NCBI RefSeq assembly: GCF_015477835.1
Contig: NZ_JADLQN010000001.1
Location: forward strand, 1,426,001-1,490,000
Source: Nocardia higoensis
GTDB lineage: Bacteria > Actinomycetota > Actinomycetes > Mycobacteriales > Mycobacteriaceae
Direction of reading: 5' to 3'
DNA length: 64,000 nt
The notes under the pieces: model-generated
The model's database searches: none
Seen by the model: only the letters and a program-made list of their open reading frames with translations
What the model was told of the DNA's origin: nothing
Made by a program: the position numbers and the translations under genes
Part shown: positions 47,314-55,814 of the stretch, in pieces
How the letters are laid out: the number at the start of each line of letters is the position of its first letter
Numbering within the stretch: the stretch's first letter is position 1

Positions 47314-48060
47314 ATGAATCGATGGGATCCGGGCGCGCGGCCGCATGCGCCGGAGTCCGCTGCGCCGGACGCGCAATCGCCGGGGGGCGACCGCTTCGAC
47401 GGGCAGGACTGGCTACCGGGGACCGCGCGGCGCAAGACTCCCGAGATCGTCGACAGGTCGGGGGCCGGAGCCACCGATCTCTTTCCCGAGGAGGACGTCT
47501 TCGCGCAGATGATCGACCGCTCCCCGAAACGCGGGCCGCTGCTGCGCTGGGCGCCGGTCGTGCTCGGTTGCCTGGCCGCGGTGGCGCTGGTCGCGGCGGC
47601 GACGATCTTCCTGCGTGACGACGGCGCCCCGCGTCAGGCATCCACCACCGAGGCCGTGCCGACCGAGGCCGGTGACGCCGCCCCCGCCGCCCAGTGTCCG
47701 GCCGAACGCGTGGGCGATCGGATCCAGGGTAACGGGGTGGGCGGCACCGACTCCGGGCCCGCGGTGATCTTCGCGTTCCAGTACGCCTATTACGTCCAGC
47801 GTTCGGCCGAACTCGCCCGCGCCACCGTCGCGCCGGACGCCTCGGTGCCCACCGACGAGGAAATCCAGCAGGGCATCGATTCGGTGCCGGTGGGGACCAC
47901 GCACTGCGTGGCGATCAATCCCGGCGCCTTCACCGGTCAGTACCGGGTCGTGGTGACCGAGCATCGGCCGGGCCGGACGCCGGTCAGCTACAACCCGCAA
48001 CTGGTCAGCGTCGCGGAATCGGGCGGCCGCACGCTCATCACGAGCATCTCGGCCGCCTGA
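47314..48060 (+). CDS. Actinobacterial single-pass membrane protein, unknown function
   Basis: 248 residues from ATG 47314 with a purine-rich GGGCGGGG about four bases upstream. Cytoplasmic part of about 100 residues, one transmembrane helix (WAPVVLGCLAAVALVAAATIFL, about 90-112), then an extracytoplasmic domain with two cysteines (AAQCPAERVG and THCVAINPG) that could form a disulfide and a conserved-looking QYAYYVQRSAELARATVAPDA segment. Resembles exported mycobacterial/nocardial proteins of unknown function, sometimes found near type VII secretion. No ESX genes here. Confidence 0.75.
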   Translation: MNRWDPGARPHAPESAAPDAQSPGGDRFDGQDWLPGTARRKTPEIVDRSGAGATDLFPEEDVFAQMIDRSPKRGPLLRWAPVVLGCLAAVALVAAATIFLRDDGAPRQASTTEAVPTEAGDAAPAAQCPAERVGDRIQGNGVGGTDSGPAVIFAFQYAYYVQRSAELARATVAPDASVPTDEEIQQGIDSVPVGTTHCVAINPGAFTGQYRVVVTEHRPGRTPVSYNPQLVSVAESGGRTLITSISAA

Positions 48061-48178
48061 GCCGGGCGCACGCGGCGACCGCGCCGCGCCGATTCTTCGT
48101 CACGCTGCGTGGACCCGGCCGGGCCCTCGCGCTCAGGACGCCGTCTCGGCCGCGAACGCTCGCCCGGCCGATCGGTCC

Positions 48179-49030
48179 TCAGCCGCGATGCTTTTCGGCC
48201 GCTTCGACGACGTGACGCATGAGCAGGGCCGTAGTGACCGGCCCCACGCCGCCGGGGACCGGGCTGAGGCTCGCGGCCTTGCCCTGCACCGAGGCCGCGT
48301 CGACGTCGCCGACGATGCCACCGTCCGGGGACTCGTTGGTGCCGACATCGACGACGACCGCCCCGTCCCGGACATGCTCGCCGGTGATCAGGCCCGCCCG
48401 GCCGACCGCGGCGACCACGATGTCGGCGGCCGAGGTGATCGACGGCAGGTCGGTGGTGCGCGAATGACAGACGGTGACCGTGGCGTTCTCGGCGAGCAGC
48501 AGCTGGGCCAGCGGCTTTCCGACGACATTGGAGCGGCCGACGACCGCGACATGCCGCCCGGACAGTGCGATCCGGTGATGCTTCAGCAGTTCCACCACGG
48601 CCTGCGAAGTCGCGGGCACGAAGCCGTCGAGGCCCGCGGCGAGCAGGCCCAGCGACAGCGGGCTGACTCCATCGACATCCTTGTCCGCGGCGATGGCAGG
48701 ACTCACGTCGTCGAGAGTGACGCCCGCGGGCAGCGGGGTCTGCAGCATGATGGCGTCGAAGGCGGGGTCGGCGCTGCGCTCGGTGAGTTCGGCGCGGATG
48801 CGATCGGCGGACGCGTCGGCGCCGAGATCGATGCGGTCGCAGTCGATTCCGAGACGCTCGGCGGCCTTGCGCAGCGAGTTGACGTACCAGGCGCTGGCCG
48901 GGTCGTCGTTGGCGACGACAAGGGCCAGCCGTGGTCCGGAGCCCGCGGCGGTCAGCGCCTGCGCGCGCTGCTTGGTGTCGGCATTGATGGCGGCGGCGAG
49001 TTCCTTGCCGGTCAGCGAAACGGTATCCAC
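48179..49030 (-). CDS. folD: FolD-like methylenetetrahydrofolate dehydrogenase/cyclohydrolase, catalytic Lys replaced
   Basis: 283 residues from GTG 49030. Family blocks: DPASAWYVNSLRKAAERLG, QTPLPAGVTLDDV, DKDVDGVSPLSLG, GRSNVVGKPLAQLLL (NADP loop) and SPVPGGVGPVTTALL. In E. coli FolD the substrate Tyr is followed four residues later by the essential Lys (YVASK); here that position is Leu (YVNSL). The usual FHPxNxG reads VSPLSLG. The dehydrogenase fold is intact, but cyclohydrolase activity may be absent. Could be a paralogue with altered function; a normal folD elsewhere in the genome cannot be excluded. Lone gene between convergent/divergent neighbours. Confidence 0.85.
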   Translation of the reverse strand: MDTVSLTGKELAAAINADTKQRAQALTAAGSGPRLALVVANDDPASAWYVNSLRKAAERLGIDCDRIDLGADASADRIRAELTERSADPAFDAIMLQTPLPAGVTLDDVSPAIAADKDVDGVSPLSLGLLAAGLDGFVPATSQAVVELLKHHRIALSGRHVAVVGRSNVVGKPLAQLLLAENATVTVCHSRTTDLPSITSAADIVVAAVGRAGLITGEHVRDGAVVVDVGTNESPDGGIVGDVDAASVQGKAASLSPVPGGVGPVTTALLMRHVVEAAEKHRG

Positions 49031-49230
49031 GTCGGGACAGCCTAGTGCTCGCCGCCCGCACGGCCCCCGGAGCCGCCCCGCACGGTGTCCCAGCGCGTCC
49101 GGCGTGTCGCCGTGATCGGTCACGAATTACCCGGGATTCGGCACAACCGGCCTTATGGTGAGTAGGCCCTCCCGCTCTGCCGATCGATCGGACCGTGGAC
49201 CCGTTCACTCGTGGAAAGGTGTCGACCGAA

Positions 49231-50103
49231 GTGAGATTCCCCCGGCAATGCAGGACCCTTCTGGCGGCAGGTTGCGTCGCCGTCGCACTTTCCGGTCTGG
49301 CGGGCACTCCCGCCCAGGCGTCCCCCGAAACCGATGCCCTCTACAACTCCGCACAGCGGCATTTCACCTCCGGCGACCCCGGTGCGGGCCGGGCGGACCT
49401 GCGGGCACTGATCGGCATCGACCCCACCGACGCCGAAGCGCTCGCCCTGCAGGCCATCTGGTCGCACTTCGACAACGACCTCCTCGCCATGCACGACGCG
49501 ATGCACCGCCTCCGCGCCGTCGATCCCGGACTCGCCGCGGGCACCGACAACGTATTCCGCGCGATCGGCGCCGCGGTGGGCACCCTGCCGAATCCGCTGC
49601 CCGCCTTGATCGGGCCGCAGACCGGCATCGTGGTCCTCGGCTACGGTCTGCTGCCCGACGGCGCGCTGCGCCCCGAGTTGGTCAACCGGCTGACCGCCGC
49701 CTGGATCCAAGCCGTCGCCGCGCCCTTCTCCCCCATCGTGCTGACCGGAGGCAATCCGCAGAACGGCATCACCGAGGCCGAGGCCATGCGCCACTGGCTG
49801 GTCGGCCGCGGCATCCCGGCCTCCCGCATCCACGTGGAGAACCGCGCCGGTTCGACCGTGCAGAACGCCCTGTTCAGCTCTCGGTTGCTGCGGGATATCG
49901 GCGCACACAGCGCGGTCGTGGTCACCTCCCCCAACCACATCCGCCGGGCGGTCGCCGATTTCATCGTGGCGGGCACCCATGTGGTCGGCGCGATGACCTC
50001 ACTGGAACAACTGGTCTCCCAGTTGCCGCCGCCCGCACGGTCCGCGCAGCGCGGGATCTACCTCGACGCCACCCGCACCTTCCAGCTGAGCACCGCCCGC
50101 TGA
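49231..50103 (+). CDS. YdcF/ElyC-like (DUF218) exported protein
   Basis: 290 residues from GTG 49231 (GAAAGG about ten bases upstream). Export signal CRTLLAAGCVAVALSGLAGTPAQA. A helical/TPR-like segment (ALYNSAQRHFTSGDPGAGRADLRALIGIDP) precedes the DUF218 domain: GIVVLGYGLLPDGALRPELVNRL, IVLTGGNPQNGITEAEAMRHWLV, ENRAGSTVQNALFSSRLL, VVVTSPNHIRRA. The family includes SanA, ElyC and YdcF and is linked to envelope integrity. Stands alone. Confidence 0.85.
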   Translation: MRFPRQCRTLLAAGCVAVALSGLAGTPAQASPETDALYNSAQRHFTSGDPGAGRADLRALIGIDPTDAEALALQAIWSHFDNDLLAMHDAMHRLRAVDPGLAAGTDNVFRAIGAAVGTLPNPLPALIGPQTGIVVLGYGLLPDGALRPELVNRLTAAWIQAVAAPFSPIVLTGGNPQNGITEAEAMRHWLVGRGIPASRIHVENRAGSTVQNALFSSRLLRDIGAHSAVVVTSPNHIRRAVADFIVAGTHVVGAMTSLEQLVSQLPPPARSAQRGIYLDATRTFQLSTAR

Positions 50104-50351
50104 CCGCGCGGCCGAGCACCACCGGATCGCCGTGGACCGTGCAGGCGACCGGCACGACGGTTCCGTCCACGACACGTTCGGGCCCTGAACGGCCCTCCCG
50201 CGTCACCACTGCTCGGGCGAGCGGCGCACCAGCCCACGTCCCGTAGCTCGATGGCCGCGGGCGGATATCCGCTCGCAGCCATCCGAGGCGACGGAGCCCG
50301 TGATCATGAAAACGCTGGCCTCGGCGCCGGTGGTGCGTCGAATATGGACGG

Positions 50352-51152
50352 ATGCACCGAGTTCTCGCCGACCTGACAGTGCGGCTGCGCGCGGCCGGCT
50401 GTGTCTTCGCCGAGGAGGAGGCCGCCCTGCTCGCCCGAGCGGCGGCGGCCTCCGGTGTGTCGCTGGACGAACTGGTCGAGCGCCGGGTCGCCGGATCACC
50501 GCTGGAGCATGTGCTCGGCTGGGTCGAGTTCGACGGGCTGCGGATCGCGGTCGAGCCGGGGGTGTTCGTACCGCGGCAGCGCACCGTGCTGCTGGTCGAG
50601 ACAGCGGTGGCCGCCGCCGTGGACCGGCCCGGCGTGGTGCGGGTGGTCGATCTGTGTTGCGGCTGCGGGGCGCTGGGGCTGGCGTTCGCGGTCCGGATGC
50701 GCGCACTGGGCCGGGAGGTGGAACTGCTGGCCGCCGACGTCGACGCGACGGCGGTGCGATGCGCGCGAGGAAATCTCGCCGATCACGGCACGGTGGTGGC
50801 GGGTGACCTGTTCGACGCGCTGCCGCGGGAGTGGCGCGGGCGGATCGACATCCTGCTGGCCAATGTCCCCTATGTGCCCACCGGAGCCATCGCCGACATG
50901 CCCAGCGAGGCACGCGACCACGAACCGCACGTCGCGCTCGACGGCGGGCCCGACGGTCTGACCGTGCTGCGCCGGGTCGCCGAAGGTGCGCCGCCCTGGC
51001 TCGCGCCGGGCGGTGCCGTGCTGTGCGAGACCAGCCGGGATCAGACTCCCCACGCGGTGGCGGCGTTCGCCGAGCACGGTCTGTCGGCCCGGCGCATCGA
51101 GTCCGAGCCGTTGTTCGCCACGGCCGTGATCGGGCGCCGCCAGACCTCGTAG
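50352..51152 (+). CDS. HemK/PrmC-like N5-glutamine methyltransferase
   Basis: 266 residues. SAM-dependent methylase: N-terminal helical domain (EEEAALLARAAAASG...ERRVAGSPLEHVLGWVEFDGLRIAVEPGVFVPRQRT), SAM loop VVDLCCGCGALGLAFA, ADVDATAVRCA, and catalytic NVPYVP in place of the usual NPPY. The variant NVPY class is annotated in actinobacteria as a 'putative protein N(5)-glutamine methyltransferase' separate from PrmC; the true substrate is not established. Confidence 0.85.
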   Translation: MHRVLADLTVRLRAAGCVFAEEEAALLARAAAASGVSLDELVERRVAGSPLEHVLGWVEFDGLRIAVEPGVFVPRQRTVLLVETAVAAAVDRPGVVRVVDLCCGCGALGLAFAVRMRALGREVELLAADVDATAVRCARGNLADHGTVVAGDLFDALPREWRGRIDILLANVPYVPTGAIADMPSEARDHEPHVALDGGPDGLTVLRRVAEGAPPWLAPGGAVLCETSRDQTPHAVAAFAEHGLSARRIESEPLFATAVIGRRQTS

Positions 51153-51311
51153 CGGTGGCCGGTCGATCCGGTGGTAGGCGCTGCTGTCATCGAGGGACGG
51201 TCGCGCTGTCACACCGCGTGCGGCCCCGGAGCCGGCCGCGAGGTCCACGGCAGCACCACTCACTGCTGTTCGTCCCCGCGCCGTCCTGTCGTCGAATCGC
51301 GGTGCGCGCCG

Positions 51312-52874
51312 CTACCTCTGGCGCAACGCGTTCATGACGCGCAGGTACAACGTCATGGTCCTGGCCCACAGCTGCTCGGACATCCCGGGCAGCGGCGCGA
51401 TCGGCAGTACCCGCTGCGTCGCGACCGTCTGGGTGTCGACGTACTTGAGCAGACCTTCCGGGCCGTGCCTGCGACCGGTGCCGGAGATGCCCAGACCGCC
51501 CGACGGCGCGTCCGCGCTGCCCCACGCGGCGATGAAGCCTTCGTTGACATTGACCGACCCGGCCTGGATGCGGGCGGCGACCCGCCTGCCACGTTCGGCG
51601 TCCTTCGTCCAGACCGACGCGTTCAGACCGTACGGGGTGTCGTTGGCGGCCGCCACGGCCTCGTCCTCACTCGCCACCTTGTAGATCGAGACGACCGGGC
51701 CGAACGTCTCCTCGCCGTACACGGCCATCTCCGGGGTCACGCCGGTCAGCACGGTGGGTTCGTGGAAGAACGGGCCCAGGTCAGGGCGGTGTCGGCCACC
51801 CGCGAGCACGGTCGCCCCCTTCGCGACGGCGTCGTCGATGTGGGCGCGCACGCTGTCGAGCTGACGCTGGAAGGTCAGCGACCCCATGTCGGCGCGATAG
51901 TCCAGACCGGCACCGAGTTCGATGCCCTCGACAGCCGCCACGAACTCGCGCACGAACCGATCGTGGACGGCCTCGTGGACGTAGATGCGTTCGATGGATT
52001 CGCACAGCTGCCCGGCCGAGGCGAAGCAGGCGCGCACCGCGATCCTGGCCGCGCGGCTCACGTCCGCGTCCTCGAGTACCAGCAGCGGGTTCTTGCCGCC
52101 GAGTTCCAGCGAGTAGCCGATCAGCCGCTGCCCGGCCTGTTGGGCGATGGTGCGACCGGTCGCGCTGGAGCCGGTGTAGTCGACATAGTCGGCGCGGTCG
52201 ATCACCTCGCCGCCGATCACCGATCCGCGGCCGAGGACCGCCTGCCACAGCCCTTTCGGCAGGCCGGCCCGTTCGGCGGCGTCGATCGCCCACAGCGCGG
52301 TGAGCGCGGTCTGGTTGTCCGGGCGCGCGACCACGGCATTACCGGCGGCGAGGGCGGGCAGCGCGTCGGAGACCGCGAGCGCCAGCGGATAATTCCACGG
52401 CGAGATCACCGCGACCACGCCCTTGGGGCGGTGCAGGACCTCGACCTTGGTCAATACCGGCAGCACACCGCGCGGCGTGCGTGATCCCAGCAATCGATTC
52501 GCCTGCGCCGCATAGTATCTGGCGTTCACCGCGACGTCGGCGACTTCATCGAAGGCGTGCGCGCGGGACTTGCCCGTCTCGGTCTGCACGATGTCGAGGA
52601 TGGTGTTCTGTTCGGCGAGCACGATCTTGTGCAGCCGCCGCAGCACGGCCACCCGCTCACGCACCGGTCGTCGCGCCCATTCCCGCTGCGCCGCCCGGGC
52701 GGTGGCGAAGGCGCGGTCGATGTCGGCGACGCTGGACTGCGGCAGGTCGGCGATCTTGGCGCCGGTGGCCGGAGCGAAGGTCTCGACGGTGCCCGCGCCG
52801 CCCGCGACGGCGCGGTCCAGCAGCGGTTTCACCAGATCGGCGGACAGTGCGGCGGGCGTGGGGAGGGTCGTCAT
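51312..52874 (-). CDS. gabD2: Succinate-semialdehyde dehydrogenase (NADP+)
   Basis: 520 residues from ATG 52874 (GGAGAG upstream). Aldehyde dehydrogenase fold: VISPWNYPLALAVSDALPALAAGNAVV, DYTGSSATGRTIAQQAG (cofactor), catalytic Glu in SLELGGKNP and catalytic Cys in SAGQLCESIERIYV, EETFGPVVS. Close to mycobacterial GabD2, which oxidises succinate semialdehyde and other aldehydes. Divergent from a TetR regulator, with a small palindrome between them. Confidence 0.9.
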   Translation of the reverse strand: MTTLPTPAALSADLVKPLLDRAVAGGAGTVETFAPATGAKIADLPQSSVADIDRAFATARAAQREWARRPVRERVAVLRRLHKIVLAEQNTILDIVQTETGKSRAHAFDEVADVAVNARYYAAQANRLLGSRTPRGVLPVLTKVEVLHRPKGVVAVISPWNYPLALAVSDALPALAAGNAVVARPDNQTALTALWAIDAAERAGLPKGLWQAVLGRGSVIGGEVIDRADYVDYTGSSATGRTIAQQAGQRLIGYSLELGGKNPLLVLEDADVSRAARIAVRACFASAGQLCESIERIYVHEAVHDRFVREFVAAVEGIELGAGLDYRADMGSLTFQRQLDSVRAHIDDAVAKGATVLAGGRHRPDLGPFFHEPTVLTGVTPEMAVYGEETFGPVVSIYKVASEDEAVAAANDTPYGLNASVWTKDAERGRRVAARIQAGSVNVNEGFIAAWGSADAPSGGLGISGTGRRHGPEGLLKYVDTQTVATQRVLPIAPLPGMSEQLWARTMTLYLRVMNALRQR

Positions 52875-52937
52875 CGGCGCTCTCTCCGTCGTGAGGGGCA
52901 AGTTCATGGCGTCTTCATGGCGTCTCAGCTTTAACTG

Positions 52938-52949
52938 AACACCAGTGTT
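52938..52949. promoter_or_regulatory. Palindrome between gabD2 and TetR gene
   Basis: AACAC-CA-GTGTT, perfect 5-bp arms, in the AT-rich part of the divergent gap (TTTAACTG...TTAGATTAATG). Likely operator for the adjacent TetR protein; inference. Confidence 0.4.
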
Positions 52950-53033
52950 AGATTAATGACGCGGCCCGGCCTGGTGTCAAGCTTCTGGTGGCGGCACACC
53001 GTGGCCGCTGCCGCCGTCCTGTGAGGTCGCACC

Positions 53034-53762
53034 ATGCCATCCGAGACCAGCCCGCCCGAGGCCGCCACGCCCACCGCGCCCGCGTCCGGGACGGCGGGAG
53101 CCACCGTCCGGCGGGGCAGACCGCCACAGAGCAGACTGCAGGCCGAGCAGGTGCGCGACCGGATCGTGCGCGCCACCGCGGAAGTGTTCAGCCGCAACGG
53201 TTCCCGCGGCACGACGGTCGCGCGGATCGTCGAACAGGCCGAGCTGGCCAGGCCGACCTTCTACCGCTATTTCGGCAACGCCGAGGAGCCACTGCACGTC
53301 CTGCTCACCGAATCCAACGACCGCCTCACCGGCGGCATCCGCGCCGCCCTGCGCGCCTGGATGGATCCGGTGCCGCTGGGCATCGGTCTCATCGACGCCT
53401 ACCTCGACTGGGCGCGCGGACACGGCCGCATGCTGGGCCCGCTGTTCACCGAACTCCACGACCCGGCCTCCCCTGTCTCGGCCTATCGGGAACGCGCCCT
53501 CGACGACATCCGCGCCGCCGTGCGCGCGAAGTTCACCGACCTCGGCAGGCAGGCCCCCGTGCCCCTCGACTTGGACGCCGCGCTCCACCTGTGCGAATAC
53601 GTGGTCTTCCGCATCTCCACCGCAGCCGACGGCGAACCCGACCCGGAAGTCGTCGACGCCGCCCGGCTGACCATGATCCGCTTCCTGCTTCCCATCCTGG
53701 GCACGCGCGCCGATCTCGAGTTCGCGCTCGGTCTGCCCGACATCTTCCCGGAGCCGGATTGA
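53034..53762 (+). CDS. TetR-family regulator divergent from gabD2
   Basis: 242 residues. An N-terminal Pro/Thr/Ala-rich tail of about 35 residues precedes the HTH: RDRIVRATAEVFSRNGSRGTTVARIVEQAELARPTFYRYFGN. The C-terminal ligand-binding domain is helical and not of a subfamily I recognise. Probably regulates the divergent aldehyde dehydrogenase. The tail composition could mean that the true start is slightly later, but no better Shine-Dalgarno is seen. Confidence 0.88.
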   Translation: MPSETSPPEAATPTAPASGTAGATVRRGRPPQSRLQAEQVRDRIVRATAEVFSRNGSRGTTVARIVEQAELARPTFYRYFGNAEEPLHVLLTESNDRLTGGIRAALRAWMDPVPLGIGLIDAYLDWARGHGRMLGPLFTELHDPASPVSAYRERALDDIRAAVRAKFTDLGRQAPVPLDLDAALHLCEYVVFRISTAADGEPDPEVVDAARLTMIRFLLPILGTRADLEFALGLPDIFPEPD

Positions 53763-53996
53763 ATCACAGGCAGACCGAGCCCACGCTCAGGGCTGCGGTT
53801 CGTCGACAACCACGCTTGCGGGATCGGACCAGCCGCCCCGGCGGGTGATCGCGCGCGGCGAACGAGCCCGGCACCTGCGCCGCCGGGAACCGATGTGACC
53901 CGCACCCCTATGCTGTCCGCGGCGGTCGACGGCGCAACCGGGCCGGATCGCCGGTACGCATCCTTACTCGAACGACAGATTTTCGGAGGCAACTTC

Positions 53997-54695
53997 ATGC
54001 GCGTCCTCGTCACCGGCGCCAATCGCGGAATCGGCGCCGCGATCGCCGCCCACCTGGTCACCGAAGGGCATACCGTCTGGGGTACGCACCGGGGGTCGAC
54101 GGTGCCCGACGGGGTGCACGGCGTGGAGTGCGACGTCACCGACGATGCCTCGGTCGACGCCGCGTTCACCCACATCGAGAAGACCGACGGACCGGTCGAG
54201 GCCGTCATCGCCAACGCGGGCATCACCGACGACACCCTGATCATGCGGATGAACACCGACCAGTTCACCCGGGTGATCGACACCAACCTGACCGGCGTGT
54301 TCCGCGTCGTCAAGCGCGCGACCCGCAATATGGTGCGCAACCGGCTCGGCCGGATCGTCATCATCGGCTCGGCCTCGGGTCTGGCCGGTATGCCCGGCCA
54401 GGTGAACTACACCGCCGCCAAGGCCGGTGTCGTCGGCATCGCGCGGTCGCTGGCCCGTGAGCTCGGCTCGCGCAATATCACCGCCAATGTCATCGCCCCC
54501 GGTTTCACCGAGACCGATATGGCCGCGGGTGTGAACGAGCGCGTCGCCGAGATCGCCCTGCAGGCCATTCCGCTCGGCCGTTTCGGCAAGCCGGAAGAGG
54601 TCGCGGCGACCACCGCGTTCCTGCTCACGCCCGGCGCCGCCTACATCACCGGCACCGTCATCAACGTCGACGGCGGCATCGGCATGGGGCACTGA
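53997..54695 (+). CDS. fabG: 3-oxoacyl-[ACP] reductase (FabG/MabA-like SDR)
   Basis: 232 residues from ATG 53997, with GGAGG eight bases upstream; upstream codons are non-coding. NADP-binding VTGANRGIGAAIAAHL, NAGITDD, catalytic Ser in IIGSASGLAGMPGQ, YTAAKAG (Tyr/Lys), IAPGFTETDM, GTVINVDGG. Reduces 3-oxoacyl groups in fatty or mycolic acid synthesis. In mycobacteria mabA precedes inhA; here no enoyl reductase follows, only a strong terminator, so it is a solitary fabG. Confidence 0.9.
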   Translation: MRVLVTGANRGIGAAIAAHLVTEGHTVWGTHRGSTVPDGVHGVECDVTDDASVDAAFTHIEKTDGPVEAVIANAGITDDTLIMRMNTDQFTRVIDTNLTGVFRVVKRATRNMVRNRLGRIVIIGSASGLAGMPGQVNYTAAKAGVVGIARSLARELGSRNITANVIAPGFTETDMAAGVNERVAEIALQAIPLGRFGKPEEVAATTAFLLTPGAAYITGTVINVDGGIGMGH

Positions 54696-54745
54696 CCCGT
54701 CCCCGGCTCGAGCCGGCACACGGTCGCACCCCGTGTTTCCGAGGT

Positions 54746-54771
54746 CGGTGAAGGCGGGCCCGCCTTCACCG
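54746..54771 (+). terminator. 26-bp perfect palindrome after fabG
   Basis: Arms CGGTGAAGGCGGG and CCCGCCTTCACCG form an uninterrupted 26-bp palindrome 50 bp downstream of the stop. No T-run, as usual for high-GC actinobacteria. Confidence 0.6.
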
Positions 54772-54923
54772 GCTTCACACCGATGGTCGCCGCTGTGCCC
54801 ACCGTGGCGTACCTCCCGCGTGGATCCCCTCGTCGTGACGCTTCGTAGGCTGCGATGGCATCGGAGGAATGGCCGGATGACAAGGCGTTCGCAAGGTCAT
54901 CCCAAGCCGGGACAGCCACTCTC

Positions 54924-55583
54924 ATGGCCATGTCCACCCTCACTTCCCCCGCTCCCGACCTGCTCGGCATCCGCCTCGCTCATCGCGCGATGATCGCGGA
55001 CCTCGACCGCTTGGCCGAGGTGACCCGCTCCATCACCGCGGGTGAGAGCGACTGCCCGCCCCGCCGCGCCCGGGCGATCACCGAATATCTTCTCCTGCTG
55101 TGTGACTCGATCCACCACCATCACACCGTCGAGGACGACGTGCTGTGGCCCTTGCTCGCCTCGCTCCCCGACGCGTCGGTCGACCTGGCCGGCCTGGAGG
55201 ACGATCACGCGCAACTGGACCCCGCGCTCGACCGCCTCCGGGCCACCTGCGCGGAGTTCACGCGTAGCGCGGCCGGCTCGGCCGCCGCGCTCGCTGAACA
55301 ACTCGGGCAACTGCGCGATTCGCTCGCCGAGCACATCGCCGACGAGGAGAGCGCCGTCTTCCCGGTGATCGAAGGCCACCTGACCGGCGAGCAGTGGGCG
55401 CAGGTCGAGGCCGCCGCTCAGAAGGGGGCGAAGATGAGCTTCGAGCTGCCCCGGATGGCCGCCGAGTGCACGCCGGAGGAGTGGCTGCACATCACCGAGA
55501 CCGGCGGTGTGATGCTGAAGATTCTGCTGGCAGTGTTCAAGAGTCGGCACCGCCGCCGCGAACGGGTCATCGCGGGGTGGTGA
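54924..55583 (+). CDS. Hemerythrin/HHE-domain protein
   Basis: 219 residues from ATG 54924 (ATG 54930 also possible; the long frame starts earlier without support). HHE cation-binding fold: GIRLAHRAMIADL, SIHHHHTVEDDVLWPLL, LEDDHAQLDPALD, LAEHIADEESAVFPVIE; the His/Glu spacing is that of diiron hemerythrins. C-terminal extension of about 60 residues (KGAKMSFELPRMAAECTPEEW). Possible O2/NO or iron sensing or storage. Confidence 0.85.
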   Translation: MAMSTLTSPAPDLLGIRLAHRAMIADLDRLAEVTRSITAGESDCPPRRARAITEYLLLLCDSIHHHHTVEDDVLWPLLASLPDASVDLAGLEDDHAQLDPALDRLRATCAEFTRSAAGSAAALAEQLGQLRDSLAEHIADEESAVFPVIEGHLTGEQWAQVEAAAQKGAKMSFELPRMAAECTPEEWLHITETGGVMLKILLAVFKSRHRRRERVIAGW

Positions 55584-55741
55584 GCCCCAGGTCCGACGGC
55601 CCGGCACGGATCCTCTACCAGCCGGGCACGCACTGGACTTTCCCCGATCGACGCAGCCGCCGTCGCTCGGAAGCGGCAGGTCCGCGGCATCGGCATGAGG
55701 CACCGACCCCGGCGTCCCGGTGCGACACGACACCGCAATTC

Positions 55742-55755
55742 TAGAACCTGTTCTA
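55742..55755. promoter_or_regulatory. KstR-type operator before acyl-CoA dehydrogenase
   Basis: TAGAACCTGTTCTA matches the published KstR consensus TNNAACNNGTTNNA completely and is a perfect palindrome. It lies 59 bp upstream of the FadE start. KstR represses cholesterol/lipid catabolism genes in mycobacteria and relatives; no kstR gene is in the window. Confidence 0.7.
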
Positions 55756-55814
55756 ATCTGGGTGATGGATGAGCCGGGACCGCAAACCGGTCCCCCGACC
55801 GGGAGTGAGTGAAC

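Noticed and set aside
47988-49307. 439-codon reverse frame overlapping folD
   Set aside because: Arg-rich shadow in another frame of the FolD-like gene; no motifs.
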